Shown: positions 37,420 to 45,304 of the stretch, piece after piece | Position numbering within the stretch: position 1 is the stretch's first letter | Layout of the letters: the number at the start of each line of letters is the position of its first letter | Assembly: GCA_029265815.1 (NCBI GenBank) | Contig: JAJUGU010000005.1 | Span: forward strand, 124,001-188,000 | DNA: 64,000 bases | From: Anaerolineaceae bacterium | GTDB lineage: Bacteria > Chloroflexota > Anaerolineae > Anaerolineales > Anaerolineaceae | Reading direction: 5' to 3' | The notes under the pieces: generated by a model | Databases searched by the model: none | Seen by the model: the letters and a program-made list of their open reading frames with translations, nothing else | What the model was told of the DNA's origin: nothing | Program-made: the position numbers and the translations under genes

Positions 37420-37839
37420 TTACGTTGAATGAATGCCGCCCGTGCCGCCGCGCTGAGAATGCACCCGGTGGATCTCTTCCAGCGGCAGTTCCTCCACTGG
37501 TTCACAGATCACAGGAAGCTGCACCAGTTGGGCGATGGCATCTCCCGCTTTGATGCGCAGCACCCGCCACGAGTAATTGACCACCTTGACCATGATTTCT
37601 CCCTGGTAACCGGCATCCACGATGCCCGATCCGATGAGGTGGTTGTTGCGTCCCTTGGGCCGAATCTCGAGCATGCTTCCTTCGGGCACTTCGAAAGTCA
37701 CACCGGTGTGCACCACACGATAAGAAAACGGCGGAATGCGCACATCTTCGCTGGCATACACATCCACACCGGCATCTGTGGGGTGTTTTCGTGCCGGAGA
37801 GACGGCTTTGCGGGTCAGGCGGGAAAATTTCAAGGTCAT
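37420..37839 (-). CDS. dut: dUTP diphosphatase (dUTPase)
   Basis: 139 residues from the ATG at 37839 (GAGG upstream). The five trimeric dUTPase motifs are there: 1 TDAGVDVYA, 2 EIRPKGRN (variant of PRSG), 3 GSGIVDAGYQGEIMVKVVN (with the catalytic Asp), 4 GDAIAQLVQLP and 5 QRGGTGGIHST (P-loop-like, closing over the phosphates). It hydrolyses dUTP to dUMP and PPi, lowering uracil incorporation in DNA and feeding thymidylate synthesis. Motif 2 lacks the usual Ser-Gly, as in a subgroup with 'RPKSRN'. Single gene. Confidence 0.92.
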   Translation of the reverse strand: MTLKFSRLTRKAVSPARKHPTDAGVDVYASEDVRIPPFSYRVVHTGVTFEVPEGSMLEIRPKGRNNHLIGSGIVDAGYQGEIMVKVVNYSWRVLRIKAGDAIAQLVQLPVICEPVEELPLEEIHRVHSQRGGTGGIHST

Positions 37840-37977
37840 CTTCACCTCATCTTAATCAGGATGTTCTTCGAATGGTTGATCATTCCAGATCTTGATCCTG
37901 TATTGTACCCTTAGTTGTTGAATTCTCCTTAAAAACTGATGTTGATTTGCTGATGAATCTTTAACACTTATTGCGAT

Positions 37978-37995
37978 ATTATTTATCTAAATAAT
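37978..37995. promoter_or_regulatory. AT-rich palindrome upstream of the SDR gene
   Basis: ATTATTTA / TAAATAAT perfect arms separated by TC, about 60 bases before the SDR ATG at 38057. A possible regulator site; no regulator is proven. Confidence 0.3.
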
Positions 37996-38056
37996 AAATA
38001 ATCAAACAACTCAGCTTCGCTGCAGAAGGCCCTTAAGAAGACAAAGGAGGTATGAG

Positions 38057-38863
38057 ATGAAAGTTACAGACAGAGTGATCGTCGTTACAGGCGGAGGAAG
38101 CGGCATTGGACGCGAACTGGTGCTCTTATTACTGCGAAAAGGTGCCCGGGTTGCCGCCGTGGATTTGAACGAAAAAACGCTGAACGAAACAGCCGACCTG
38201 TCAGGTGACCTGAAAGCGCACTTGAGCACGCATGTGGCCAACATTGCTCATCTCTCAGAAGTTGAAGCGCTGCCTGCCGCGGTTATCGCTGCTCACGGCA
38301 GTGTGGACGGTTTAATCAACAACGCGGGCATCATCCAGCCTTTTGTGCGCTTTAAAGACCTGTCACTGACAGATATCGAGCGCGTGATGAACGTGAATTT
38401 TTACGGCTCGATCTATATGACCAGGGCATTCCTCCCCTTCCTGCTGCAGCGGCCTGAAGCCCACATCGTTAACGTAAGCAGTATGGGCGGCTTCCTGCCC
38501 GTTCCAGGGCAGACCATATACGGCGCATCCAAAGCCGCTGTCAAGCTCTTCAGTGAAGGTTTGAAATCTGAACTGATGAACACCCGGGTGGGTGTGACAG
38601 TTGTGTTTCCTGGAGCCACCGCCACTAACATCGCAGTGAATTCCGGTGTGATGCCCCCCGGCCAGAAAGCCGGATCAACGCCGTCTCACAAGACCACCCC
38701 CGCCAGCATTGCCGCCCGGGTCATTGTGGAAGGGATCGAAAACAACCGCTATCGCGTGTTGATCGGCCGCGATGCCAGGATGATGGACATCCTCTCCCGT
38801 TTAATGCCGCGCCGGTCGGCCATGATCATCTATGAACAGATGAAGGACCTCCTCCCTGCATAA
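38057..38863 (+). CDS. Short-chain dehydrogenase/reductase (SDR)
   Basis: 268 residues with AAAGGAGGT upstream of the ATG. Classical SDR marks are complete: cofactor motif TGGGSGIGRE, LINNAGIIQP (NNAG), the catalytic set with Ser (NVSSMGG) and Tyr-Lys (YGASKAAVKL), plus a PGATAT motif after it. Asp at the end of the second strand (AAVDLNEKT) favours NAD(H). The C-terminus is basic. Substrate unknown, lipid or sterol-like alcohol possible. The TetR gene at 39156 follows, after a terminator. Confidence 0.92.
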   Translation: MKVTDRVIVVTGGGSGIGRELVLLLLRKGARVAAVDLNEKTLNETADLSGDLKAHLSTHVANIAHLSEVEALPAAVIAAHGSVDGLINNAGIIQPFVRFKDLSLTDIERVMNVNFYGSIYMTRAFLPFLLQRPEAHIVNVSSMGGFLPVPGQTIYGASKAAVKLFSEGLKSELMNTRVGVTVVFPGATATNIAVNSGVMPPGQKAGSTPSHKTTPASIAARVIVEGIENNRYRVLIGRDARMMDILSRLMPRRSAMIIYEQMKDLLPA

Positions 38864-38881
38864 AACCTGCTCCAAACCTTC

Positions 38882-38912
38882 AAAAAGTCTGCGGGTGATC
38901 TGCAGACTTTTT
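38882..38912. terminator. Terminator of the SDR gene
   Basis: AAAAAGTCTGC / GCAGACTTTTT arms with a 9-base loop: a classical hairpin with T-tract, symmetrical for both strands. Confidence 0.82.
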
Positions 38913-39044
38913 GGTTACAACAGGCCTGACATCTCTGCCTTTCTTCTTTCAATTTGGCCTGCGCTCAAAGGGAAGCGTTTTCAAACACGGGTGAATTGTG
39001 TCAGAGTGCGCACCAATACGGGTTTGAATCAATATCTTGCTTAT

Positions 39045-39103
39045 AAGAACACTTCGTTCTTTTTTTTCGCGCCATATTCCATTTCGCCATGTTCGTTTAT
39101 AAT
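39045..39103 (+). promoter_or_regulatory. Promoter and candidate operator of the TetR gene
   Basis: AAGAAC-ACTTC-GTTCTT (39045-39061) is an inverted repeat in the -35 region, and TATAAT lies at 39098-39103. A second palindrome GAACGATCGTTC (39158-39169) overlaps the start codon. Such pairs fit autoregulation by the TetR protein at 39156, by analogy with known TetR family operators. Confidence 0.4.
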
Positions 39104-39155
39104 CTTGAACGCTCGATCATTTCTCACATCAAAGATTGGAAGACCCGCAATAATT

Positions 39156-39764
39156 ATGAACGATCGTTCTGCAGAAACACCCAAGAGCAACCATACCCGC
39201 GCAAGAGCGCAGATCATCTCGGCTTCTCACCGCCTGTTCCTGGAACAGGGATTTCATGGCACGACCATGCGCCAGATCGCTAAAGAATCAGGCATGGCAC
39301 TGGGATCCCTTTACAACCATTTCATCGACAAAGACGACCTCTTCCGTGCGGTTTTTGAAGCCTACAACCCCTACCCCATCCTGCTCCTCGCGCTCGAGAA
39401 CTCACAGGGTCCCACCGCCGCCGATCTGGCGCGCACCGCGGCCAACCGCCTGGTGAAAGCCCTCGCCGCCCGCCCAGATTTATTGAAACTGGTCTTTATT
39501 GATGTGGTTGAATTTCAGGGCAAGCATTTACGCCAGGCTTACCCCGATGTGGCTCCAGGCATGGAGCGCTTCGCCGGGCGCCTGAAACACGAACCGTACG
39601 CCGTGCGCAGTTTATCAAACGACGGTTTACTGCGCGCATTCTTTGGCCTCTTTTATACCTTTCATATGACCGAAATGCTGCTCGGAAAACCTACCGATCC
39701 CGAAGAACAGTCTGTTGCCCTGCAAGAACTGATTGAAGTCTACCTCCATGGAATCCTCGCCTGA
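39156..39764 (+). CDS. TetR-family transcriptional regulator
   Basis: 202 residues from the ATG at 39156. The N-terminal helix-turn-helix is canonical: RARAQIISASHRLFLEQGFHGTTMRQIAKESGMALGSLYNHFIDKDDLFRAVF. The C-terminal ligand domain is helical (FIDVVEFQGKHLRQAYP, FGLFYTFHMTEML). It probably represses a nearby gene and itself; the SDR upstream (38057) is the first candidate. A longer frame to 38895 exists but its N-terminus is not related to the family. Own promoter region with inverted repeats. Confidence 0.9.
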   Translation: MNDRSAETPKSNHTRARAQIISASHRLFLEQGFHGTTMRQIAKESGMALGSLYNHFIDKDDLFRAVFEAYNPYPILLLALENSQGPTAADLARTAANRLVKALAARPDLLKLVFIDVVEFQGKHLRQAYPDVAPGMERFAGRLKHEPYAVRSLSNDGLLRAFFGLFYTFHMTEMLLGKPTDPEEQSVALQELIEVYLHGILA

Positions 39765-39813
39765 TCGGTAAACCTCACTTTCACCTATAACGCGGCACGT
39801 ACATACGATTATC

Positions 39814-39842
39814 TTGACAGTATTACGTAATAGTGTTATAAT
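39814..39842 (+). promoter_or_regulatory. MerR-type promoter with palindromic operator between -35 and -10
   Basis: TTGACA (39814-39819), 17-base spacer, TATAAT (39837-39842). The perfect palindrome TATTACGTAATA (39821-39832) fills most of the spacer and extends to 18 of 20 matching bases with AC..GT outside. MerR proteins bind exactly there. The spacer is the normal 17 bases rather than 19, so repression or mild control is expected instead of DNA twisting. Confidence 0.8.
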
Positions 39843-39865
39843 ATTTAAAGAAAGTGGGAAAAATC

Positions 39866-40426
39866 ATGCAGGAAGAATTCTGGATCTCAGAACTTGCAGA
39901 CCGCACCGGTGTTTCCACCCGCACCATCCGCTATTACATCGAGGAAGGTCTGCTCCCGCAGCCAGAAGTGCGCGGCAAGTATGCCGTATTCACCACCGAA
40001 TACCTTCTCCGCCTGCGTTTGATCAAAATTTTAAAAGAGACTTACCTGCCTTTAAAAGAGATCAAAGCACTGCTCGACACGCTCGACAGCGCACAGATCA
40101 GCGAGTATCTTGACAAATACGATAGAGACCCGGCGGGAACTCTGGCGAGCCTTCAACTTCTTCCCGCTCGCAGCCAGGCGCCAGCGATTAAAGAAAGCGC
40201 GCTGGAATACATCACCCGGCTGCGGAGCAAAACTGAAGATGATCATCTATCCCGCACGGTCAATCCACAAACATCAGCATCTGGCACCGTGCACACACAG
40301 GTAAAGACCAAACAGGAAACCTGGCTGCGCATCGAAATAAAACCGGGGATTGAACTGCATGTGCGCCAGCCGCTGACTGCAAAAGACCAACAGCTCATCG
40401 ATCTGCTGCTCGGAGTGATCCAATAG
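39866..40426 (+). CDS. MerR-family transcriptional regulator
   Basis: 186 residues from the ATG at 39866; a GTG four codons upstream is possible. Winged helix typical of MerR: WISELADRTGVSTRTIRYYIEEGLLPQPEV, then a coiled region LKETYLPLKEIKALLDTLD. The C-terminal half (LRIEIKPGIELHVRQPLTAKDQQ) has no known effector residues; in similar MerR-VWA pairs of Chloroflexota this part may sense a signal. The promoter carries the palindromic site. The VWA gene follows 33 bases after the stop, so the two make one operon. Confidence 0.9.
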   Translation: MQEEFWISELADRTGVSTRTIRYYIEEGLLPQPEVRGKYAVFTTEYLLRLRLIKILKETYLPLKEIKALLDTLDSAQISEYLDKYDRDPAGTLASLQLLPARSQAPAIKESALEYITRLRSKTEDDHLSRTVNPQTSASGTVHTQVKTKQETWLRIEIKPGIELHVRQPLTAKDQQLIDLLLGVIQ

Positions 40427-40459
40427 TAACGCACTCAACTTCAGGGGAGAAAATTTAAC

Positions 40460-41698
40460 ATGAAAACTCTCAGTATTAAATTAAAATCTGATGCGGCTCT
40501 GATTTCAAAAGATTCCGAAACCCAACGCATCCTCGAACTTGAATTAACCGCACCAGAATCAAAAGCAGAGAAAGACTCTGCGCCGCTTAACCTGGCGCTG
40601 GTCATTGACCGCAGCGGTTCGATGTCTGGCGGCAAACTGGAACAGGCAAAACTGGCTGCTGATCAGGTGCTCAGTCTGCTGCGGCCCAAAGACAGCATTT
40701 CACTGGTAGCATACGATGACATTATCAATGTCCTTGCAGAAACCGACTCGGTAACTCCATCCAGTTTTGAGGAATTGACTCATGCGTTGAATCAGGTGCG
40801 CAGCGGTGGATCGACAAACCTGAGTGGAGGGTGGCTGAAGGGCTGCGAATGCGTTGCCCGCCGCCAGTCGGCTGAAAAAGTCAACCGCACGCTGCTGCTC
40901 ACCGACGGCCTTGCCAATGTGGGCATCACCAGGGATCATGAATTGTTCATGCACGCTTCCGAGATTTTCAATCGCGGCGTCGCCACCTCCACCTTCGGCA
41001 TCGGCTCCGGCTATAATGAACACCTGCTCGAAGGGATGGCCAATCATGGGGGAGGCAATTATTACTTCATCGAATCTGCCGATCAGATACCCGGCCTTCT
41101 CATGGAAGAGTTCCAGACCCTCGCTGCGGTTACCATCAGAAACGTGGTGCTGGAAGTCAATTTGCCGGATGGGGTTAAGATCGAGTTATTCGGAGACTGG
41201 AAAACCGAACAAAGCCCCCGGGGAGTTTTCATTCATCTTTCGGATCTTCCGGCGAAACGTAAGGTAACCATCTATGGCAAATTGCTCATTCCGCCGGGAG
41301 AAGGCCAGCTGGTGATGAACGCCCTGGCCAGGGGACTGAACGAAGACGACATGATCATTCAAGAGGCTGCTGAACTCTCGCTGCAGTATGCCGCCCAATC
41401 CAAAGCAGATCAGGCGCCAAGAGACCGTGAGCTGCTCACACACTTCGCCACGGTGGCCGTCGGCCAATTATCCAACGAGGCGATGAAATTAGAACGGGAA
41501 GGATTGACCGACAAGGCGCTCAAAATGATGGGCAAAATTCTGGAAGAATATGGACAGTACCTCCCCGCCCCCACCTTGAGCCGGTATAACGATCTGACCC
41601 TGCGCATGGAACACGGGCTGAATGAACTTGACCGTAAACTAACCAGCCAGGATACCTATCTGTTGAAGAAACACCGCCACCCCGATCAATTCCATTGA
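40460..41698 (+). CDS. VWA-domain protein (extracellular-type fold, cytoplasmic)
   Basis: 412 residues. The VWA domain is in residues ~45-220 with the MIDAS set DRSGSMSGG, STNLSGG and LLLTDG, complete for metal-dependent adhesion. A beta-strand module follows (residues ~240-290; VNLPDGVKIELFGDW, then EQSPRGVFIHLSDLPAKRKVTIYGKLLIPPGEG) and an alpha-helical tail (EGLTDKALKMMGKILEEYGQYLP). No signal peptide or membrane helix was found, so it acts inside the cell, perhaps in complex assembly. Co-transcribed with the MerR gene and preceded by GGGGAGAA. A terminator follows. Confidence 0.9.
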   Translation: MKTLSIKLKSDAALISKDSETQRILELELTAPESKAEKDSAPLNLALVIDRSGSMSGGKLEQAKLAADQVLSLLRPKDSISLVAYDDIINVLAETDSVTPSSFEELTHALNQVRSGGSTNLSGGWLKGCECVARRQSAEKVNRTLLLTDGLANVGITRDHELFMHASEIFNRGVATSTFGIGSGYNEHLLEGMANHGGGNYYFIESADQIPGLLMEEFQTLAAVTIRNVVLEVNLPDGVKIELFGDWKTEQSPRGVFIHLSDLPAKRKVTIYGKLLIPPGEGQLVMNALARGLNEDDMIIQEAAELSLQYAAQSKADQAPRDRELLTHFATVAVGQLSNEAMKLEREGLTDKALKMMGKILEEYGQYLPAPTLSRYNDLTLRMEHGLNELDRKLTSQDTYLLKKHRHPDQFH

Positions 41699-41785
41699 CG
41701 CGGGCGAAAATTGAATCATTGAACCGGTTCGTGCGCAGGATGCTGTATAGATTCTGCCGATCAACGCGGGGCAGCCGGTGAATCA

Positions 41786-41820
41786 ACACCCCGGACGGTT
41801 TATTCGTCAGGGGTGTTTTA
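41786..41820 (+). terminator. Terminator of the MerR-VWA operon
   Basis: ACACCCC..GACG / CGTC..GGGGTGT arms and TTTTA after the stem. Confidence 0.65.
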
Positions 41821-41889
41821 TGAACGCTTGTTCATTCAAAATAAAAATTATATCTATACGCAATTAATAAAATGTAGTATGATTAGAGT

Positions 41890-42426
41890 ATGTCGTCCAC
41901 GATTCCGATCGAAGTTGTCCCTTACGATCCCCGCTGGCCTGATTTATATGAATTGGAAAAGGCTTTACTCTTACCGGCTTTTGGAGATGGTTTGTGCTGC
42001 ATCGAACACATCGGCAGCACGGCCGTTCCCGGGCTTGCCGCAAAGCCGGTAATCGACATCCTGGTCGGTGTCCGCAGCCTCGCGGAAGCCCCGATTTTCA
42101 TCCCTGCCCTGCTGGCCCTGGGTTATGAGTATATTCAAAAACACGAAGCCGTCTTTCCCGAAAGACGCTATTTGCACAAAATTGTGAACGGTCGGCACAC
42201 GCACCATCTTCATATCGTTGAGCCAGAGAGTGATTTCTTCAGGGTTCAGATCCTGTTCCGTGATTATTTGCGCGGTCACCCAGAAGACGCCGCGCGTTAT
42301 GCGGATTTGAAATACCGCCTCGCGCAGCAATTTCGCAACGATCGTGAAGCGTATACTGATGGAAAAAGTCAGTTGATCCAGGAAATCCTGCGTGCCGCGC
42401 AGCAGCAGACGCAATCGAATCGGTAA
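41890..42426 (+). CDS. GrpB/UPF0157-family nucleotidyltransferase-fold protein
   Basis: 178 residues. Family marks: VEVVPYDPRWP-like start (IEVVPYDPRWPDLYELEK), HIGSTAVPGLAAKPVIDILVGV (nucleotidyltransferase GS motif and acid residues), FPERRYLHKIVNGRHTHHLHIVEP and FRDYLRGHPEDAARYADLK. The GrpB group belongs to the nucleotidyltransferase superfamily; some members are linked to dephospho-CoA metabolism. TATGAT ends six bases before the ATG, so the mRNA is probably leaderless. It marks the left border of the replicon-like region. Confidence 0.92.
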   Translation: MSSTIPIEVVPYDPRWPDLYELEKALLLPAFGDGLCCIEHIGSTAVPGLAAKPVIDILVGVRSLAEAPIFIPALLALGYEYIQKHEAVFPERRYLHKIVNGRHTHHLHIVEPESDFFRVQILFRDYLRGHPEDAARYADLKYRLAQQFRNDREAYTDGKSQLIQEILRAAQQQTQSNR

Positions 42427-42490
42427 TGGAACAGAGAGTTCCGCCAACCTGCCAAGAGCATCCCTCCTCTTATAACCCGCAATTCTTAAA

Positions 42491-42512
42491 AAATGTTACC
42501 AGGGTTACACAG
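42491..42512. repeat. 22-bp palindromic site, copy C1 (degenerate)
   Basis: Half-sites ATGTTACC and GGTTACAC around AG: a partial match to the consensus AAGTGTWACC-GC-GGTWACACTT (W = A/T) whose better copies lie at 44206, 45305 and 45351. It stands directly before the 25-bp array. Confidence 0.6.
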
Positions 42513-42524
42513 TTTGCCCCGACC

Positions 42525-42674
42525 CCTGAATGCAAGATTTTCACTTACGCCTGAAGGCAATATATGCACTCTTACCAGAAGGCAATTCTTGCATACTGGC
42601 CTGAAGGAATTATTTGCAATCTGGCCAGATGAAAAATTTTGCACCCCGGCCAGAGGGAATTGTTTGCCTTAAGG
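42525..42674. repeat. Iteron-like array: six 25-bp tandem repeats
   Basis: Six units of exactly 25 bases in unbroken register (starts 42525, 42550, 42575, 42600, 42625, 42650). Consensus: CC(T/A)GAAGG, an AT-rich core often reading AATT, TTGCA and (C)TGG. Units are imperfect (units 1, 5 and 6 most diverged), so this is not a CRISPR. No coding frame runs through it. The layout fits iterons bound by a replication initiator or centromere repeats bound by a partition protein; it lies downstream of the RHH-type and parA genes. Confidence 0.85.
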
Positions 42675-42791
42675 ACGCCGGAGTGCAAAAAATGTCAATC
42701 AGTTGAGTGCAGCCGCTGCACCTCTTCATGATGCAGAATTTGCACGTGATTCTATTCACTACTTAATTAACGACTTAAACGACTTAAGATC
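42675..42791. repeat. AT-rich / TGCA-palindrome stretch after the array
   Basis: Contains the perfect palindrome GTGCAG-CCG-CTGCAC (42707-42721) and the repeated ACGACTTAA block (about 42765-42795) with TTAAGATCTTAA. AT-rich repeats next to an iteron array are usual for replication origins. No gene fits here. Confidence 0.5.
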
Positions 42792-43190
42792 TTAACCACC
42801 CTTTTTCTTTTTACTAACAAACAGCATCTCTTCAGGAAAGATCAGGTTCCAGTCATAACGCGGACTGCGCGAGGGCTGTTTATATTTACCCAGATCAATA
42901 GTGCCTTTCTTGTATTCTGTTAAAAACCGTGACAAAGCCAGCGTCACCAGCTGCGATGCTGGCAGACGCAATTCTTCTGCAAGTACGCGGATTTCTTCGC
43001 GGATGGATGGCGGAAGATCGTACGTGGCGCGCAGATCGCGGCGCGATTGAATTTTTGCGCGTTCACGCGAGAGACGTTCGCGTTCTTTGCGTGGCAGCTG
43101 CGCTTCAGATTGTTTTTGCTGCATTCCCTTAAGCAGATCCGCCACTGCCGGGTCAAGCGTGGAACGCCGTTGAGTCTTTGATTCAGCCAT
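42792..43190 (-). CDS. Ribbon-helix-helix-type partition/DNA-binding partner of ParA
   Basis: 132 residues. The N-terminal half is charged and helical (KQSEAQLPRKERERLSRERAKIQSRRD); then LPPSIREEIRVLAEELRLPASQLVTLALSRFLTEY shows the strand-helix-helix pattern of RHH proteins (type Ib ParG/CopG-like). The tail is basic (KKKKGG). It overlaps the parA 43183-43953 by 8 bases, as partner genes do in par operons. It likely binds the nearby repeats and also represses the operon. The repeats at 44013-44109 are upstream of the operon and the 25-bp array lies just after this gene. Confidence 0.78.
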   Translation of the reverse strand: MAESKTQRRSTLDPAVADLLKGMQQKQSEAQLPRKERERLSRERAKIQSRRDLRATYDLPPSIREEIRVLAEELRLPASQLVTLALSRFLTEYKKGTIDLGKYKQPSRSPRYDWNLIFPEEMLFVSKKKKGG

Positions 43191-43953
43191 TGATCACCTC
43201 GATCATTTTTTCAAGCACCTGATGGTATCCGCCAAGATGCTGCCGACCTTCGATAAAACCCTGGATCGAAGACGATTCAGGAGAATAATCCCACAGTGTT
43301 TTGCCATAAGCAGCGGTTTCTCGCACCCGCGTATCCTGCGGAATCGGCGGCCAAACACTGGCCCCGAAGACGCGGGTAATCTCCTCGAACTGCAGCAGAG
43401 TCTCGCGCGTGGTGCGGTCAAAGAATGTGGGCAGAATACTGTAACCACGGTAACGATGTCCATTGCGGCTGATCTCGGCCATGGTGGTCAGGATCTCCTT
43501 TACCCCATCGACAGCCAGCGCATCCAAACGGGTGGGAATCACCACCCAGTCGGCCGCGATCAAACCGTTAATGTGCAGCACATCCAGCGAGGGCGCCATA
43601 TCGAGCAGCACCACCTCGTAATCTGATCCGCGCAGCAGGTCGATGAGAATTGTTTCCCGAAAGTCAGAGAGCGTGATCTGCCGTTTCACCTTCTCGGTCA
43701 GCTTGTCACCTGCAACCAGATCAAGGTTTGGGCGCACGGACTGAACGACTTCTGGCAGAGTTTCATCCAGACAGATCAGGCGGTAGAGACCGGGCGACTT
43801 TTCTAAACCAAAGGAAAGCGCCAGGTGCCCCTGCGGATCGAGATCGACCAGCAGGGTGCGCTTCCCTCTGCGCGCCAGACCGTCACCCAGCGTCACCGCT
43901 GTGGTGGTCTTTCCCACACCGCCTTTTTGATTGGCAAAGGCAAAAATGATCAT
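43183..43953 (-). CDS. ParA-family partition ATPase (MinD/Soj type)
   Basis: 256 residues from the ATG at 43953, preceded by AAAGGAG; a longer frame to 44046 is unsupported. The deviant Walker A is MIIFAFANQKGGVGKTTTAV; TLLVDLDPQGHLALSFG (A' box), VVLLDMAPSLD (Walker B) and DWVVIPTRLDALAVDGV follow. There is no N-terminal DNA-binding domain, so it is of the Soj/type Ib kind. The enzyme forms ATP-driven patterns on the nucleoid that position cargo DNA. It is coupled to the RHH-type gene 42792-43190. A second ParA is encoded at 46580-47428. Confidence 0.93.
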   Translation of the reverse strand: MIIFAFANQKGGVGKTTTAVTLGDGLARRGKRTLLVDLDPQGHLALSFGLEKSPGLYRLICLDETLPEVVQSVRPNLDLVAGDKLTEKVKRQITLSDFRETILIDLLRGSDYEVVLLDMAPSLDVLHINGLIAADWVVIPTRLDALAVDGVKEILTTMAEISRNGHRYRGYSILPTFFDRTTRETLLQFEEITRVFGASVWPPIPQDTRVRETAAYGKTLWDYSPESSSIQGFIEGRQHLGGYHQVLEKMIEVING

Positions 43954-44012
43954 GCGCGAACTCCTTTGCTGCAGCGTTGATGGTGAAGCGGCATTTCCCC
44001 GCAATAGCCCAA

Positions 44013-44109
44013 TCAAGGGTCGCCTCTGCAAATTATATAGGGTCACCCCTTGAAAATCAAGGGTCGCCCCTGGAATACTGCATCTGATACTGACAGGGTC
44101 ACCCCTTGA
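44013..44109. repeat. Four direct repeats AGGGTC(G/A)CC(C/T)CT upstream of parA
   Basis: Copies start at 44016, 44039, 44060 and 44095, all in the same orientation. Copies 1 and 3 carry TCA on the left; copies 2 and 4 carry TTGA on the right, so flanks alternate and each site is half of a TCAAGGG..CCCTTGA palindrome. They lie 60-155 bases before the ATG at 43953, where operator or centromere sites of type Ib par operons occur. The rest of 43954-44333 is non-coding. Confidence 0.8.
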
Positions 44110-44205
44110 TCCAACAGAAAGCCCGGAAACCCTTCTCTTCAGAAAAACATGAGGAATTATCCTGTGCTCCTGGTGAACGCCCGGAATCCAGAAAAACTCA
44201 CAGAA

Positions 44206-44227
44206 AAGTGTAACCGCGGTAACACTT
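44206..44227. repeat. 22-bp palindromic site, copy C2
   Basis: AAGTGTAACC-GC-GGTAACACTT: each arm pairs with the other apart from one mismatch. It lies between the two par-type modules, about 30 bases before the AraC gene's -10 (TATAAT, 44253-44258), so an operator role for that gene cannot be excluded. Confidence 0.65.
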
Positions 44228-44333
44228 GTTTAGAGAGGGCTGCTGCGAATTGTATAATGGATAAGAACCATCACAAAGAAAGTCAAGCGCCGCGTAAAAG
44301 CCGGTGATATTCTTTCATGGTCAGGGAGAAAGC

Positions 44334-45239
44334 ATGGATCGTCTGGAAAACATCGATGCGGTGGAGCGGATGCAGTCCTATATCGAGAGCCACTTGAAAG
44401 GCAGTATCACCCTTCATCAACTGGCAGTCGCAGCAGGGTATTCGCCATGGCATGCTGCAAAGATATTTAAGGAACTGACGGGCAAGAGTCCCTTCGAATA
44501 CATCCGCCTCCTGCGGCTGTCTCGAGCAGCGGTCAGGCTGCGGGAAGAAGACGTCAAGATCGTAGACGTGGCTTTTGATTTTGTTTTCGATTCTCACGAG
44601 GGCTTCACCCGCGCGTTTTCAAAGCAATTTGGGTTAACTCCACAAAATTACATCCGATATAAAACTCCCGTGAAGCTGTTTCTTCCAGAACCCATCCGTG
44701 AAAAATACCTCGCCCTGGAAAGAGGAGAAATTAAAATGACAGAAACTCAAAAAACAAACACGATCTTTGTTCAGGTGGTTGACCGGCCGGCCAGAAAATT
44801 GATCATAAAGCGCGGTATAAAAGCAGCCGATTACTACGCCTACTGCGAGGAAGTGGGCTGTGAGGTTTGGAATGTGCTCAGCAGTATCAAGCAGGCTGTC
44901 AATGAACCGATCGGCATGTGGCTGCCGGAGAACCTGCGCAGACCCGGCACGTCCATCTATGCACAGGGTGTCGAAGTACCGCTGAATTATTCCGGCCCTG
45001 TTCCCGAGGGTTTCGAATTGACCGAACTCCCCGCCTGTAAGATGATGATCTTTCAGGGACCACCGTATGATGATGCCGATTTCGAAGAAGCGATCAGCAG
45101 TCTGTGGGAGACGATCAAAAATTACAGGCCGGAGATCTATGGTTTCCGGTGGGCAGATGAAGACGGACCGCGTTTTCAACTCGCGCCTCAGGGCTACCGG
45201 GGGTACATCGAAGGGCGGCCGGTCAGACCCTTAAACTAA
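44334..45239 (+). CDS. AraC-family regulator with GyrI-like effector domain
   Basis: 301 residues from the ATG at 44334 (AGGGAG upstream). Two AraC-type helix-turn-helices come first (LHQLAVAAGYSPWHAAKIFKELTGKSPFEYIRLLRL; VDVAFDFVFDSHEGFTRAFSKQFGLTPQNY), then a GyrI-like binding domain (TIFVQVVDRPARKLIIKRG...YYAYCEEVGCEVW, PEGFELTELPACKMMIFQGPPY). This order matches Rob/SoxS-like multidrug regulators with a ligand domain. It sits as an extra gene between the RHH-ParA pair and the ParB/ParA pair. Confidence 0.9.
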   Translation: MDRLENIDAVERMQSYIESHLKGSITLHQLAVAAGYSPWHAAKIFKELTGKSPFEYIRLLRLSRAAVRLREEDVKIVDVAFDFVFDSHEGFTRAFSKQFGLTPQNYIRYKTPVKLFLPEPIREKYLALERGEIKMTETQKTNTIFVQVVDRPARKLIIKRGIKAADYYAYCEEVGCEVWNVLSSIKQAVNEPIGMWLPENLRRPGTSIYAQGVEVPLNYSGPVPEGFELTELPACKMMIFQGPPYDDADFEEAISSLWETIKNYRPEIYGFRWADEDGPRFQLAPQGYRGYIEGRPVRPLN

Positions 45240-45304
45240 CCCGACCGAAGCAGTGTGAAAGGGAAGAGACAGCCGGTTGGCTGTCTCTTGTATGTTTTTC
45301 ACAA

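Noticed and set aside
42525-42674. CRISPR array
   Set aside because: Repeats are contiguous without spacers and imperfect; no cas gene is near.
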